From: Pelobates cultripes
Lineage: Eukaryota > Chordata > Amphibia > Anura > Pelobatidae
Assembly (NCBI GenBank): GCA_933207985.1
Contig: OW240913.1
Location: 261,736,783 to 261,800,782 of the forward strand
Direction of reading: 5' to 3'
Length of the DNA: 64,000 nucleotides
Shown here: positions 46,250-56,525 of the stretch, piece after piece
How positions within the stretch are numbered: position 1 is the stretch's first letter
How the letters are laid out: every line of letters starts with the position of its first letter
Position numbers and translations under genes: made by a program
The notes under the pieces: model-generated
What the model saw: only the letters and a program-made list of their open reading frames with translations
What the model was told of the DNA's origin: nothing
The model's database searches: none

Positions 46250-47400
46250 ATTTCTAGCCAACCTTCTGTTAACGTACCTTTTGTGTGGTGTAGGAGGATG
46301 GTTTCCCTGTGATGTTGCTGTTGCATGCTAGGAGTGTGGTCCTGGCTTGAGCAGGTTTACTCCTTCCTCCTCTCCTGCCTGTGCCTCTTCCTCCTCCTCA
46401 GTGGTACTGTATTCAAACTGTATTCAAGCCTGAATCTGTAAATCTGCATGCTGTTAGACTCAGAAAAACAAGCAGTCTGCTGACATGTGGTAGCCTTATC
46501 TAATCACAGTGCTTCCCCATAGGATTGGCTGAGACTGACAAAGAGGCATATCGGGGGCAGAGCCAGCATGATTCACTGATACTGAATCACAGGATGCTGT
46601 GCACAGTGCTGCCCTGTACTCTGTTGACAGCAGATCTGAGCGGATGGAGGCATATTATGCCAACTCCGAAGTCCCTCTGGTTTACTCTGAGTGACTGCAA
46701 CTGGAGGTGTTCCTAGCTTTCAATGAAAACACTGTATTTTCTCAGAAAATACAGTGTTTACATGAGAAAGGCTGCAGGGAGTTATAGTTCTCACCTGAAC
46801 AACCTCATTAAGCTGAAGTGTCCCTTTAAGTGCATGGGACACCCAATGGGCCCCTGAGTGTGCAGTCCCTGGTGAAGGTACACCAGCTACAACTGTGGCA
46901 GAACTGACACTTTTACCACTGCATTCTGCCTCCAGCAACACTTCTACATTATACACATTCTAAATTGCAGTTTCAGCAAGAATTGAACAAATATTTTCAG
47001 AAAATCCAATGCACTTAGACTGGAATAGGGCATCCTATTCCAGTGGTAAGGTGGAATGCTCTTACCACCTAAGGGACACCAGACCACTTCAGCTCATTGA
47101 GGTAGTCAGGGTGCAGTGTCCCAGTCCCACTTAGTCCAGCAATGTAAGTCATTGCAGTTGTTAAGAAACCTCTACCTCCAGTGGTGGTAAGAGCATCATG
47201 TTGGGAACAACATGAATTTGGGCATATTTCTTTACAACCTCACCATCATTGTCCCTGTCTAATTCAAAACAGAAAGTTCTGTCACAGTAGCAGATATACA
47301 GGGTCATTCAATAAAGTGTAAACAGATTTAAAATAAATAGCCTAGTGGAAATTTTCTCTAATTCAGCTTTGCATTTAGTTTGGCTAATCTAGCCTTAAAG
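46250..47400. mobile_element. cluster of MITE fragments
   Basis: 46390-46830 ends CATTAAGCTGAAGTGTCCCTTTAA and belongs to the CTATAGTGTCCCT family. 47085-47165 has GACCACTTCAGCTCATTGAG, shared with 29905-30060. About 47300 there is GGGTCATTCAATAAAGTGTA, a motif recalled faintly at 57350. Confidence 0.5.
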
Positions 47401-47659
47401 TTAGTATTCATTTTAAACTCAAAAAGAAAGAAACTGTGCAGCCAGTATGTTGTGGAGAACAAACAAGGGGGGAGGTATCTAGATAAGCGAGAACACCAAA
47501 AGAAGTTCCCCAACAAGTCTAGAACAGAAATAATAAAACAACATTTATTCCAGAAATAATAAGATAAAATAACACAAATCTAGGTTTTGGTTACTATATA
47601 AGTAATATAAAATATAGTCATATAACCACACATAGAATTATGTGTTATGTTAGTATTAT

Positions 47660-47940
47660 CATTTTGGCAAAGTGAGATAAACACAGTATCCACCTTTAAA
47701 ACATTGCCGAAATATTATTAACGGATACCAGAATCATACTGTGTCTAAACATTTTAATATCCATAATAATGATCCTGGTCTCTTAAAATGTATTGGCATA
47801 AAAAAATGCACTATTCCATGGAGAGGAGGTAATATTAAAAATATTTTAGGCAAATGTGAAATGGAATGGGTTTTTAATCTAAAAACACTGATCCCAAATG
47901 GTTTAAATGCAGATTTTGACTTATTCAATTTTATCTAATC
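47660..47940 (+). pseudogene. Penelope-like GIY-YIG endonuclease C-terminus
   Basis: NGYQNHTVSKHFNIHNNDPG, then LLKCIGIKKCTIPWRGGNIK and MEWVFNLKTLIPNGLNADFD. The pattern HFN...RGGN...W-F-L-T-L-P-GLN is the C-terminal part of the Penelope endonuclease. 5' of about 47660 the frame is lost. Unlike most relics here, 47741-47938 is open to its natural stop. It is followed by ~900 bp of AT-rich DNA before the promoter/ribozyme-like region. Confidence 0.75.
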
Positions 47941-48351
47941 ATTTTTATTTTTATTTTTATTTCACTAAAACTATTTAACTTTTACTTTACCTCTTTCTAA
48001 CATGTATTAACATTTTTATATGTGTTTTATGCCTTATAGTTTATTATTTATGTACTAGTAATTTATAATATGTACATTATTTACTTTTTATTGATGTGCC
48101 TAATTCTGCCTGCAGCAATATGGCTATTCACTTTGCTATCCTTATTCATCATTTTCCCCACCCAAGATGGCCGCCGTTATTATTTTGATATTATTAACTT
48201 TCTTTTTTATTTAGCCCAACAGAGGGCTTTATTTACATTCAGTTTCCTTTTATAAAGATCCAATTTATTTTCCTTTTTTTTTTTTTTTTTATAAGCCCAA
48301 TAGAGGGCTTCATTCACTCAAATTATATGGAGTTAACTCAAATACTCAAAA

Positions 48352-48574
48352 ACTATAAGTCCCAAAATTCCGTGCGGCCGGATGTGACGTCACGCCGACG
48401 ACGTGCGTCACATGACCTTTCCTAACCAATCCTCTATCTACCTCCCTCCCCTTTCCCCAGCCCAGTGAGGGTTCCCACTCAGTGTATAGACATGTAGTCT
48501 ATCTCTAGACTACATGTCCCATGATTCCGCCGGCCGGAAGTGACGTCGCGCTTATGACGCGCGTCACGTGGTCC
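48352..48574 (+). promoter_or_regulatory. duplicated promoter-like block (ZNF143/CRE/E-box-like)
   Basis: Copy A 48352-48417: ACTATAAGTCCCAAAATTCC and TGACGTCA (48385-48392). Copy B 48509-48574: ACTACATGTCCCATGATTCC, TGACGTCG (48541-48548) and CACGTG (48565-48570). The copies are 157 bp apart. ACTACA..TCCCA.... resembles the ZNF143 site. Between them CATGTAGTCTA/TAGACTACATG (48491-48516) is a perfect 11-bp hairpin. Regulatory use is inference. Confidence 0.45.
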
Positions 48575-48726
48575 GGCTTATTATACAATATTTGTTATTA
48601 ATAAATGCTCGTTTTTGCATACAAATTACATTTTAAGCATCATATTAGCCATATTTATTGAATCTGTAACACTAAAAGCTGTTATGTAAATGTATAAAAG
48701 ATCTGTTTTGCTATTGGTTATACAAT

Positions 48727-48765
48727 TTTGGCGCCAATTTTAAATTAATTTTAAACCTATATAAA
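48727..48765 (+). promoter_or_regulatory. TATA box with E2F-like palindrome
   Basis: TTTTGGCGCCAATTT (48727-48741) then TATATAAA (48758-48765). The TATA lies 36 bp before the hammerhead-like fold, so a transcript would start at or near its 5' edge. Confidence 0.5.
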
Positions 48766-48793
48766 CTCTAACCAGCCAGGTTCAAATGTTTAT

Positions 48794-48836
48794 TATCCAT
48801 TGATAAAGCCTCATATTGGCGAAACGCGTTTGGATA
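48794..48836 (+). ncRNA. hammerhead-ribozyme-like motif 1
   Basis: Stem I TATCCA (48794-48799) pairs perfectly with TGGATA (48831-48836). The core TTGATAA is the consensus CTGATGA with C3 to T and G8 to A, which keeps a pairable 3-8 couple. Stem II GCC/GGC (48808-48810, 48818-48820) has a 7-nt loop after one extra A. GAAACGCGTT (48821-48830) gives the conserved GAAA, a palindromic ACGCGT for stem III (which can pair only between two molecules) and T at position 17 before the cut site. The association with Penelope-like elements fits known hammerheads in those elements. Activity is untested. Confidence 0.6.
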
Positions 48837-49011
48837 CTTTTTACTGTTTTATATACTGTCAATAATAAAGATTTTGGTTATTTTTATGTTTAAACCATCA
48901 TCTTTTGTTTTTTATTACCTGGCCTTTTATATAGCACTTTTCCTTTCTTTTAAAACACACGTTTTATCTATTTTTTATTTTTTTTATTTTTTATTTTCTG
49001 GATACTATACT

Positions 49012-49092
49012 CCAAAGAATCCTTGGTGGGGATTATACCACCCACGCTGTTACATAGAGCAGTTAGCCTGCCCTATATATTGTGAGTATATT
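49012..49092 (+). ncRNA. double-hairpin + GTGAGT module, copy 2
   Basis: Hairpin 1 GGTGG-GGATTATA-CCACC (49025-49042). Hairpin 2 TAGAGC (49055-49060) with GCCCTA (49070-49075), one mismatch. GTGAGT at 49082-49087. Confidence 0.5.
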
Positions 49093-49183
49093 TTATTATT
49101 TTATTTATTCACCAAAATTTTATTGAGAGCACTATCGCTGTTTTATCTTCTCTCCGAGCTCCTGAGGTCCAAGTCAAGATCAC

Positions 49184-49265
49184 TCACCTTATATCCCACA
49201 AGCGGGGTTAATACCGCTGTACGCCAAATCAACTAGAGCTAGTTAAAGCTCTATCGAATGTGAGT
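49184..49265 (+). ncRNA. double-hairpin + GTGAGT module, copy 3
   Basis: Hairpin 1 AGCGG-GGTTAATA-CCGCT (49201-49218). Hairpin 2 TAGAGCT/AGCTCTA (49234-49240, 49247-49253), seven perfect pairs. GTGAGT at 49260-49265. Confidence 0.55.
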
Positions 49266-49374
49266 GTATCTACTATATTTTATAATTTTTTACCATACGT
49301 GTGGAATATACTGCACCATTATTGTCTCTACTTTTATTTTCCAACTTGGTTACCTGCCACCACAAAGAAGAGGA

Positions 49375-49459
49375 CACTTGCCGCATATCCTGAAAGCGGG
49401 GATAATACCGCTGTAAGCCATTCACACCAGAGCTGGGTTAAGCTCTGCCAATTGTAAGT
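49375..49459 (+). ncRNA. double-hairpin + GTAAGT module, copy 4
   Basis: Hairpin 1 AGCGG-GGATAATA-CCGCT (49395-49412). Hairpin 2 CAGAGCT/AGCTCTG (49428-49434, 49441-49447). GTAAGT at 49454-49459. Spacing from copy 3 is about 194 bp and between copies 2 and 3 about 178 bp. Confidence 0.55.
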
Positions 49460-49599
49460 AAGATCTCTTCTATTTTTTTACATATTTGGATTACTCTTCA
49501 CACCATCAACACCCCTTGGATATTACTGAAGTAGACCCTTGGATGCGACAGAATAGATCCTACTGGACTTAATAATACTGTTCATTGGCGCAGACCCAT

Positions 49600-50985
49600 C
49601 CCCCCATTTTTTCTGTTTTTACCTTTAAATGCCTTTAAATGGTTTGCAAGAGGAATGGTGAAGTGGAACAGTAGCTCTCATAGAGATTAGCAATCCATGT
49701 AAAGGATAAAGAGTAGCATCTCTGATGTAACAATGTATAGAGAAGTGTGAGTCTACAAAATAAAAAGACTATCGGTGTAAGAAAAATGTGAACTTGTAAA
49801 ACACAGATCAGAATAACTATTAGGATAGAATAATATGCATGTTGAAGGCAAAATGATAAGGACAGTACTAAAGTATTAAAACAAATGCAGGTGGTTAATA
49901 TATATCAATTAGCTATACACAAATGCTAATGGAGACTATAGCCTCTGCCTGCTAAATTAGTTCCGAAGGCAGCAAACTGTTGTCCAATAAAAACTTAATG
50001 GATTCCTTAACAGGAGGATGACAGAAAAAAGATTACAAAGTAAGAATTAATCTTAAAGCAAAGTAAGTTCTAAAGGCAGAGTAATATTGAGAGAAACATA
50101 AGTATTATAAAGGCAAGAGGGTAATACATGGCCAAGCACTAAAGTCAATACCTTTCTGCCTTCGATGGCACCGATCAGACCAAAAGATCTAAACCTTTAA
50201 ATCACACACAAGGTGGTAGGAAGTTAATGATTAGATAAGCACCAAGCTATCAACTAAATCTGTCCCTAGATGTTCCTTTGAGGCCACGTTTCTCCTCTAT
50301 GGGATAGAGGATCAAAATCATGCTTTATAAATTCCCTATTGCTGTCTGGCATAGGGACCAGCATCTAATTCACCAGAACATGTAATTTGTGTTACATGTA
50401 TGCCTAAACAATTAAATCATTAGCACATAGACATTAAAAGAAATAATGTAATGCAACATTGTCATCATTGGCTATCAGCCATGAATCCCTGGCAGTTAGC
50501 TTTAAAAAAACATGAGCGTTGGCTATCTGTTTCATTAAATGAATCATCAGTGTTGGGGGGGGGCACAGGTTGTGCAGGCATGGTGTAGCCAGACATGTGT
50601 CTTGTGTAATAATAAGCCATATCAAAACACTCTTCCTATATCATTCTATCCTCCTCAACTTTCCCATGAGGTCTCTCCGTGTCCTCATTTAATTTCTTTG
50701 ATAAAAACCCCAAACTCTAACAGCATATTGTGACTACATCAGTAAGTGGTCTCATGTCAAATACTGGATGCTGTATGTTCTTTTAAATGCCATGGTTATA
50801 TTCATTTTTTGTTCATTCATGTCCAGTGACAGTGTTTAAGGCTGAAAAAAATTATTATAACTGAATTAAATTTCAATGAAATCAAAGTGATGCTGCAGCT
50901 AAGCACGTGGACATCAGAAAGTGCATGCTTTTGGATTACATTAATTTAATACATGAATGAGCAAAGAAATCACAGCGCGCCTTTT
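49600..50985. other. unassigned AT-rich DNA
   Basis: No coding frame or repeat boundary recognised. Confidence 0.5.
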
Positions 50986-50991
50986 TGTAAT

Positions 50992-51000
50992 TATATTTAA
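50992..51000 (+). promoter_or_regulatory. TATA-like box before hammerhead-like motif 2
   Basis: TATATTTAA, 34 bp before the stem I start at 51026. This parallels the 36-bp spacing at 48758. Confidence 0.4.
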
Positions 51001-51025
51001 ATGTTTAATTTGTTTGACATTGTTA

Positions 51026-51066
51026 GCACTTTGATAAAGACCGTTTAGGTTGAAACGCGTTAGTGC
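51026..51066 (+). ncRNA. hammerhead-ribozyme-like motif 2
   Basis: Stem I GCACT (51026-51030) pairs with AGTGC (51062-51066). The core is the same TTGATAA, then an extra A. Stem II GACC/GGTT (51039-51042, 51048-51051) includes one G-T pair, with a 5-nt loop. GAAACGCGT (51052-51060) is followed by T at position 17. Stems I and II differ from motif 1 yet remain paired, and the core is identical. Confidence 0.58.
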
Positions 51067-51226
51067 AATAATTTGAGAGATTCCATTTTATATGCGATTG
51101 TTGGCGAATAAAATTTGTTCCTGCATTTCCTGACTTGACTTTCCATTCAGTCACAAAAGGGAATTTTTACAGAGATTTGCCTTTCCAGCATTGTGGTCTC
51201 CATAAGTTTTACATGGCGCCTATAGT

Positions 51227-51259
51227 CTGAGCCACTGAACGGCTCAGTACCACGTGAGT
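51227..51259 (+). ncRNA. hairpin 2 + GTGAGT module, weak copy 5
   Basis: CTGAGCC/GGCTCAG (51227-51233, 51241-51247), seven perfect pairs, then GTGAGT at 51254-51259. Hairpin 1 is not clear (CCAT/ATGG at 51200-51203 and 51212-51215). It lies about 160 bp after hammerhead-like motif 2. Confidence 0.4.
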
Positions 51260-51716
51260 GGACAATTTTACACTTAATTATTTTTTGTATATTCTATACA
51301 GGCTATACTATGTTCCTTATTTTCTATTTTTAGGACATTACAGCCATATGGTAATATTGCCTGTTTTTATATTTATATCTATCTTATCTGGTGTATAGAG
51401 TTTGCTCTCACTATATTATTATTGTATTGTATGGTTCTTTGTGTGATTTGGAGTGACTCACACTTGGTGATTTGAGCATTTTTATCAACTTTTCCTTTCT
51501 AAAATTGTGTTTTATATGAATGAGCACTGTGACAGCAAGATTGCAAAATAATAACTGATTTTCATGACCTATTTTAACAACTAGGATGGTTCAAATGGAA
51601 TCTACCAAATTAGAATTGCACATCTTCCAAAATTTGAACATAAAATTTTACTTTTACAAAACAAACTCCCAAGTGCTCTTTTTCTCATTTTTTTTTCTCT
51701 CGTGTCAGGCTTTACT

Positions 51717-51796
51717 TTAATCCCTTAAGGACCAAACTTCTGGAATAAAAGCGAATCATGACATGTCACACATGCCATGTGTCCTTAAGGGGTTAA
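51717..51796. mobile_element. 80-bp TTAA palindromic MITE, copy 3
   Basis: TTAATCCCTTAAGGACC to GTCCTTAAGGGGTTAA, 80 bp. Its right TTAA is shared with the next MITE. Confidence 0.88.
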
Positions 51797-52411
51797 AGGG
51801 ACACTATATGAATCAAACTAACTTTTGCTTAAAGGAGCACGATATGGTCAGGAAACAAACATGTATTCCTGACCCTATAGTGTTAAAACCACTATCTAGC
51901 CACCTTGGCCTCCCTATAGATAGTAAAATCTTACTTGCATTCAAGTCGGAAGCTGCTGCCTCTGCCTGTGAACTTCCTCTGACCTCTGACCTCTGACCTC
52001 ATCAGAAGTGGTGGCCTGATCCAATCACAATGCTTGTCCATAGGATTGGCTGAGACTGACAAGGAGGCAGATCCGGGGCAGAGCCAGCACAATTCAAACA
52101 CAGAACTGGCCAGTTAGCATCTTCTCATAGAGATGAATTGAATCAATGAATTTCTATGTGGAAAGTTCAGTGTCTGCATGCAGAGGGAGGAGATACTGAA
52201 TGTTTGGATGCATTTTAGGCAGCCATGACCCAGGAAGGATCTCTAACCGCCATCTGAGGAGTGGCCAGTGAAGTTATCACTAGGCTGTAATATAAACACT
52301 GCATTTTCTCTCAAAAGACAGTGTTTACAGCAAAAAGCCTGAAGGTAATGATTCTACTCACCAGAACAAATTCAATAAGTTGTTGCTCTGGTGACTATAG
52401 TGTCCCTCTAA
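51793..52411. mobile_element. MITE, AGGGACACTATA family, full length
   Basis: TTAAAGGGACACTATATG at the left; CTATAGTGTCCCTCTAA at the right. The interior matches 59830-60356 (GCAGAGCCAGCACAATTCAA and similar blocks). Confidence 0.75.
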
Positions 52412-52900
52412 TGAAACAATTTTAGTGTATGGATCTTGTCCCTGCAGTCTTGCTATTCAATTCTCTGCTATTCACCTAATTCCAGTGCCAATATCCCTCT
52501 GCCAAGCCCAGGGATTTGTAGTTGGCACTTAACAAAAGTGTAAGTAAAGCCTTTAAATTAGATCTGGAGGCAATGGAATATAAATAAAGAGACTGCTATA
52601 TGGTTAATAATACAGGCTTGATAGAAAAAAAAAAACAAAAAAAAAAATTCAGAAAACAAAAATCTTTGAGGCCTGAGGACCCTCTCCCATTTTATCTCCC
52701 TCTCCTCAATTCCCACTCCTTCTTCCGCCAGTTTCTTCTTCTGATCACGTCTCTCTCTTGCTCTGTATGCATTTTCCAAAACGGTCTTTGAACAGTTTTG
52801 TGTTTTCTAACTTTAGTATTCATCATATGTTAGTCCACTTGTTGGATAAGTATTATGCTGTATCTCATTCCATATGTTGTACTTTTTTCAGTGTCTATAT
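52412..52900. other. unassigned DNA
   Basis: Includes an A-run at 52626-52650. No gene or element ends recognised. Confidence 0.45.
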
Positions 52901-53369
52901 CATGGGTCGTCAACCTGGTCCCTACCGCCCACTAGTGGTCGTTTCAGGATTCCAGGTGGGCAGTAGGGATTTTCTAATTTTGCTAGATTGGGCTGGCAGG
53001 TGGGTGCGAGCCGGCGGTAACCCTGCGACCGGGTACCGCTATCACCACTTGCGGCCCCGACCCGCACGGCAAACCGTCGGGGCCGCATATGTAGGGGTCC
53101 ATCGGGTGGCCCATGCTGTCATGGCCACCTGATGGACGCGGATTGTAAGGGGGCCCGGTCAGCGCTGGGCACTTTAACAGCACGACCGGGCCCCCTGTGA
53201 TTACATCACAGAGCTGGGAGGAAGTGACTGCAAGTCACTCCTCCCAGCTAACACACAGACCGCGCGGGAGGAAGGAGGAGGGAGTCAGAGTGTGAACTCT
53301 GACTCCCATCCTCCTGAGCCACCACTGGACCCCAGGGAAAGTCACCCTCCTGCATCTAAAAGGTTTTGT

Positions 53370-53790
53370 TTGTGTATGTGTCTTTGTATGTATGTGTGTT
53401 TTTTTGTCGTGTGTCTGTATATATGTGTGTGTGTGTCTGTATATATGTCTTGTCTTTGTATGTGTTGTGTGTGTATGTGTCTTTGTATGTATGTTTTGTG
53501 TGTGTCTGTATGTGTGTCTTTGTATGTGTCTGTCTGTATATATGTATGTATGTGTGTCTTGTCTTTGTATGTATGTGTTGTGTATGTGTGTGTGTCTTGT
53601 CTTTGTATGTATGTGCATCTTGTGTCTGTCTTTATGTGTGTGTCTTTGTATGTATGTGAGTCTTGTGTCTGTCTTTATGTGTGTGTCTTTGTATGTATGT
53701 CTTATGTTTGTGTCTGTATGCATGTGTGCCTGTCTGTATGTATGTGTCATGTGTGTGTGTCTGTATGTATGTGTGTCTGTCTGTTATAGT
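53370..53790. repeat. TG-rich array, TGTGTCTTTGTATGTATG units
   Basis: Open frames on either strand (CVCLYVCVF-like, or THTYRHTH-like) are artefacts of the repeat. Confidence 0.93.
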
Positions 53791-55429
53791 GGGCTATAGT
53801 AAGTAATCGTAAGTGGGATACCTAGCTCAGCCTTCCTACTGGGCATTGCTATAGAGAAGGTTAAAAAAAAAAGGTGGGGAGGGGAACTGAGGAGGGAGAG
53901 GAGGGGATCTGGCGCACAGATGAGAAATCATATTATGCGCAAACAGAGAAGTCGTCTGAATACAGGGGAGGGCTGGCAGCCTTAGGCCTGGGGGGCAAAA
54001 CCAGTCAAGTGGCCCATTGCACCACCAAATCAGTTCACCATCCACGCCCACCTTTTCCTGGTTTTATAACGGATATTGATGTTATGCTAATCAGTAGCTC
54101 TTTGCCATACCTGCTCCTTCATGGCTCTGACTTTCAATGTTGTCAGAGCGCAGGCTACGAATCTCTGAGCCTGTGCTCTGACTCACTAACTGAGCACCGG
54201 AACCACGAGGGAGAGGATATGATCTGACTGCATCTACTGCTGGTGCGCACCAGTGGACCACCAGTGAATCGTTTAAATTGAATATGCTGGTGTCCCCAAC
54301 TTGTGAGCTGTGTTGGCCGCCGGAGGCCTCTGTTGCCATGGCACCCTGCGTGACCGCACAGCTTGCACACCCCAACGGCTGGCCCTGCTGACACACACTG
54401 ATGTTACTACTTAGAAATCCCTCAATATTTATACCAACATCAGAGTAAACACCAATAAACTGTGGAAACAGAGCTGATCCCCCCCCCCCCCAAATTTATA
54501 AAGATTTGCTTAGTGGATTTGTTGTAAGATTAAATCATGTCTCCTCCTCCTCTCTCTCTCCCATGCACTGCTCTGTAGGCTGGGAGGAAGTGAAGAGTAA
54601 TCACATTCTCCCAGCACAGAGCCACCTGTGGCTGCATGGGGAACAATTGTTTAATGTAATGCTTGCAGGACAGCCAGCTGCCGCAGAACCTCTTTGTTCC
54701 CGTCGCTGCAAAGTGCTCCAGGCACTGCTTGCTGTGAGTGTGAGCCACTGTAAATTAGGGGCAGAGGGCACTTGCACTGCGGTAAAGACAGGTCTGGGCA
54801 GGAGTAGAGTTCAGTGCAATCAGTGCCTGTGGGTCACCAGTAGACTGGTGCACATGCCCAGGATCAGAGCCGGTGCAAGGATTTTTGCTGCCCTAGGCAA
54901 AAGAAAAGTTTGCCGCCCCCCCATGTGACATCACAATGCCCCACCTATATGATTTGCCATATGAACTAATGCCAATGCTGCACACAGTGTGTGTTTACAT
55001 TAAAAAGCCTGCAGGGACCGGCTATAGACACCAGAACCACTTCATTAAGCTGAAGTGGTTCTGGGGACTATAGTGTCCCTTTAATGTGAGGTAAATTATA
55101 GATTAGTGTCAGAAATAATATACTAGATTGCCTACTTACAACCAGATGAGGATGATGATGGGCTGCAGTTTGGCTCCACTGGTCTGGTGTAGAACAGGAT
55201 CTCTGAAGGCTGTTTGTAACTGTGGTCACAAAATTCAAAGTTCTAGAAGAATGGGAAGCAGCTCCATTTCTTGGGGGCCCCTTAAACAGCTCAAGGTCTG
55301 GGTCCCAGGGCCTGACTGTCAGTATGCCCATAAGGCCCACCTAAAAGTCCACCTACATGTTCCACCCATGAGTTCGCTCACAGGGAGTGAGGTGTATAGG
55401 GGATGTGTTATGTGTTATTGTAGAGGATC

Positions 55430-55840
55430 TAATGTGTGTGCTTATGGTATGTAGTGTATAGGGATACCAGTGTAGGTAATGCAGTGTATTTGTTTGTAGT
55501 GGAAGCAGTGTGTGTTTGTGTATAAGCGATGTATTGTGTGAATCTGTGTTTGTATGCATAAGGGTTGCAAGGTGTGTGTCTGTAAGTGTGTGCATTGAGT
55601 GTGTGTATGAAATGCATTGTGTTTCTGTGTATATGTAAGAGAAGCAGTGTGTGTGCTTGCATGTGTGTGTAAGGGTTTGCATTGTGTGTTTCTGTGTATG
55701 TGTGCAAAGGATGCATTGTCTTTGTGTGTAATGGATGCATTGTGTGTTTCTCCTTGTGTAAGGGAAGCATGTTGTGTTTCTGTGTGTGTAGGGATGCATT
55801 GTGTGTTTGTGTATGTATAGGGATGCATTGTATGTGTGTG
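55430..55840. repeat. ~45-bp minisatellite with GATGCATTGTGTGTTTCTGT
   Basis: Irregular tandem units, GT-rich on + and CA-rich on -. No protein. Confidence 0.85.
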
Positions 55841-55949
55841 CACGTAGTGTGAAAGAGCTCCCTGTCCTGCCCCCTGTCCTATAGAGCTCTCCCCTGCCCT
55901 TAGTGGTCTCTCCCCCCCCTACCCTAGCAGTCACTTCTCACACCCACCC

Positions 55950-56525
55950 ACCCAGCCTCCCTGTGCTCTTCTCATCCCCCCCCCCAAACCTCCAGTGTTC
56001 TTTTCAGCCCCCTCCCTCCCTGTGTTCTTCTCACTCCCCCACCCTCCCTGTGTTCTTCTCACTCCCCCACCCTCCCTGTGTTCTCCTCATCTCCCCTTCT
56101 CCCCCCTCCTCCCTGTGTCCTTCTTACTCTTCCCCCTCCTCTCTGTGTCTTCTTACTCCCCCTGTTCTTCTTAACCCCCCGTTCATCTTAATTCACCCAA
56201 TACCCCTGTTCTTCTTAATCTCCCCACCCCCCTGTTCTTCTTAATCCCTGCACCTCTCCCCCTTCTTCTAATCCCTCCCCCTTCCCTTCTTCTTAATCCT
56301 CCCTCCCCTTCTTCTTAATTCCCCCCTCCTTCTTAATTCNNNNNNNNNNNNNNNNNNNNNNNNNNNNNNNNNNNNNNNNNNNNNNNNNNNNNNNNNNNNN
56401 NNNNNNNNNNNNNNNNNNNNNNNNNNNNNNNNNNNNNNNCTCGCCCCTCCTCCCCCTTCTTCTTAAAGCCCCCTCCTTCTTAATTTCCCCCCCCCTTTTT
56501 CTTAATTCCCCACCTTCCCTCCCCT
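55950..56525. repeat. pyrimidine-rich repeat tract
   Basis: CCCTCCCTGTGTTCTTCTCA-type units on the plus strand. The assembly gap falls inside it, as expected where such tracts fail to assemble. Confidence 0.85.
56340..56439. other. assembly gap (100 N)
   Basis: Exactly 100 undetermined bases, a common placeholder length. The true size is unknown. Confidence 0.99.

Noticed and set aside
53235..53799. Overlapping Cys- or His/Thr-rich frames on both strands
   Set aside because: TG/CA array artefacts.
55903..56244. Pro/Ser-rich frame
   Set aside because: Pyrimidine tract of repeated units beside an assembly gap.
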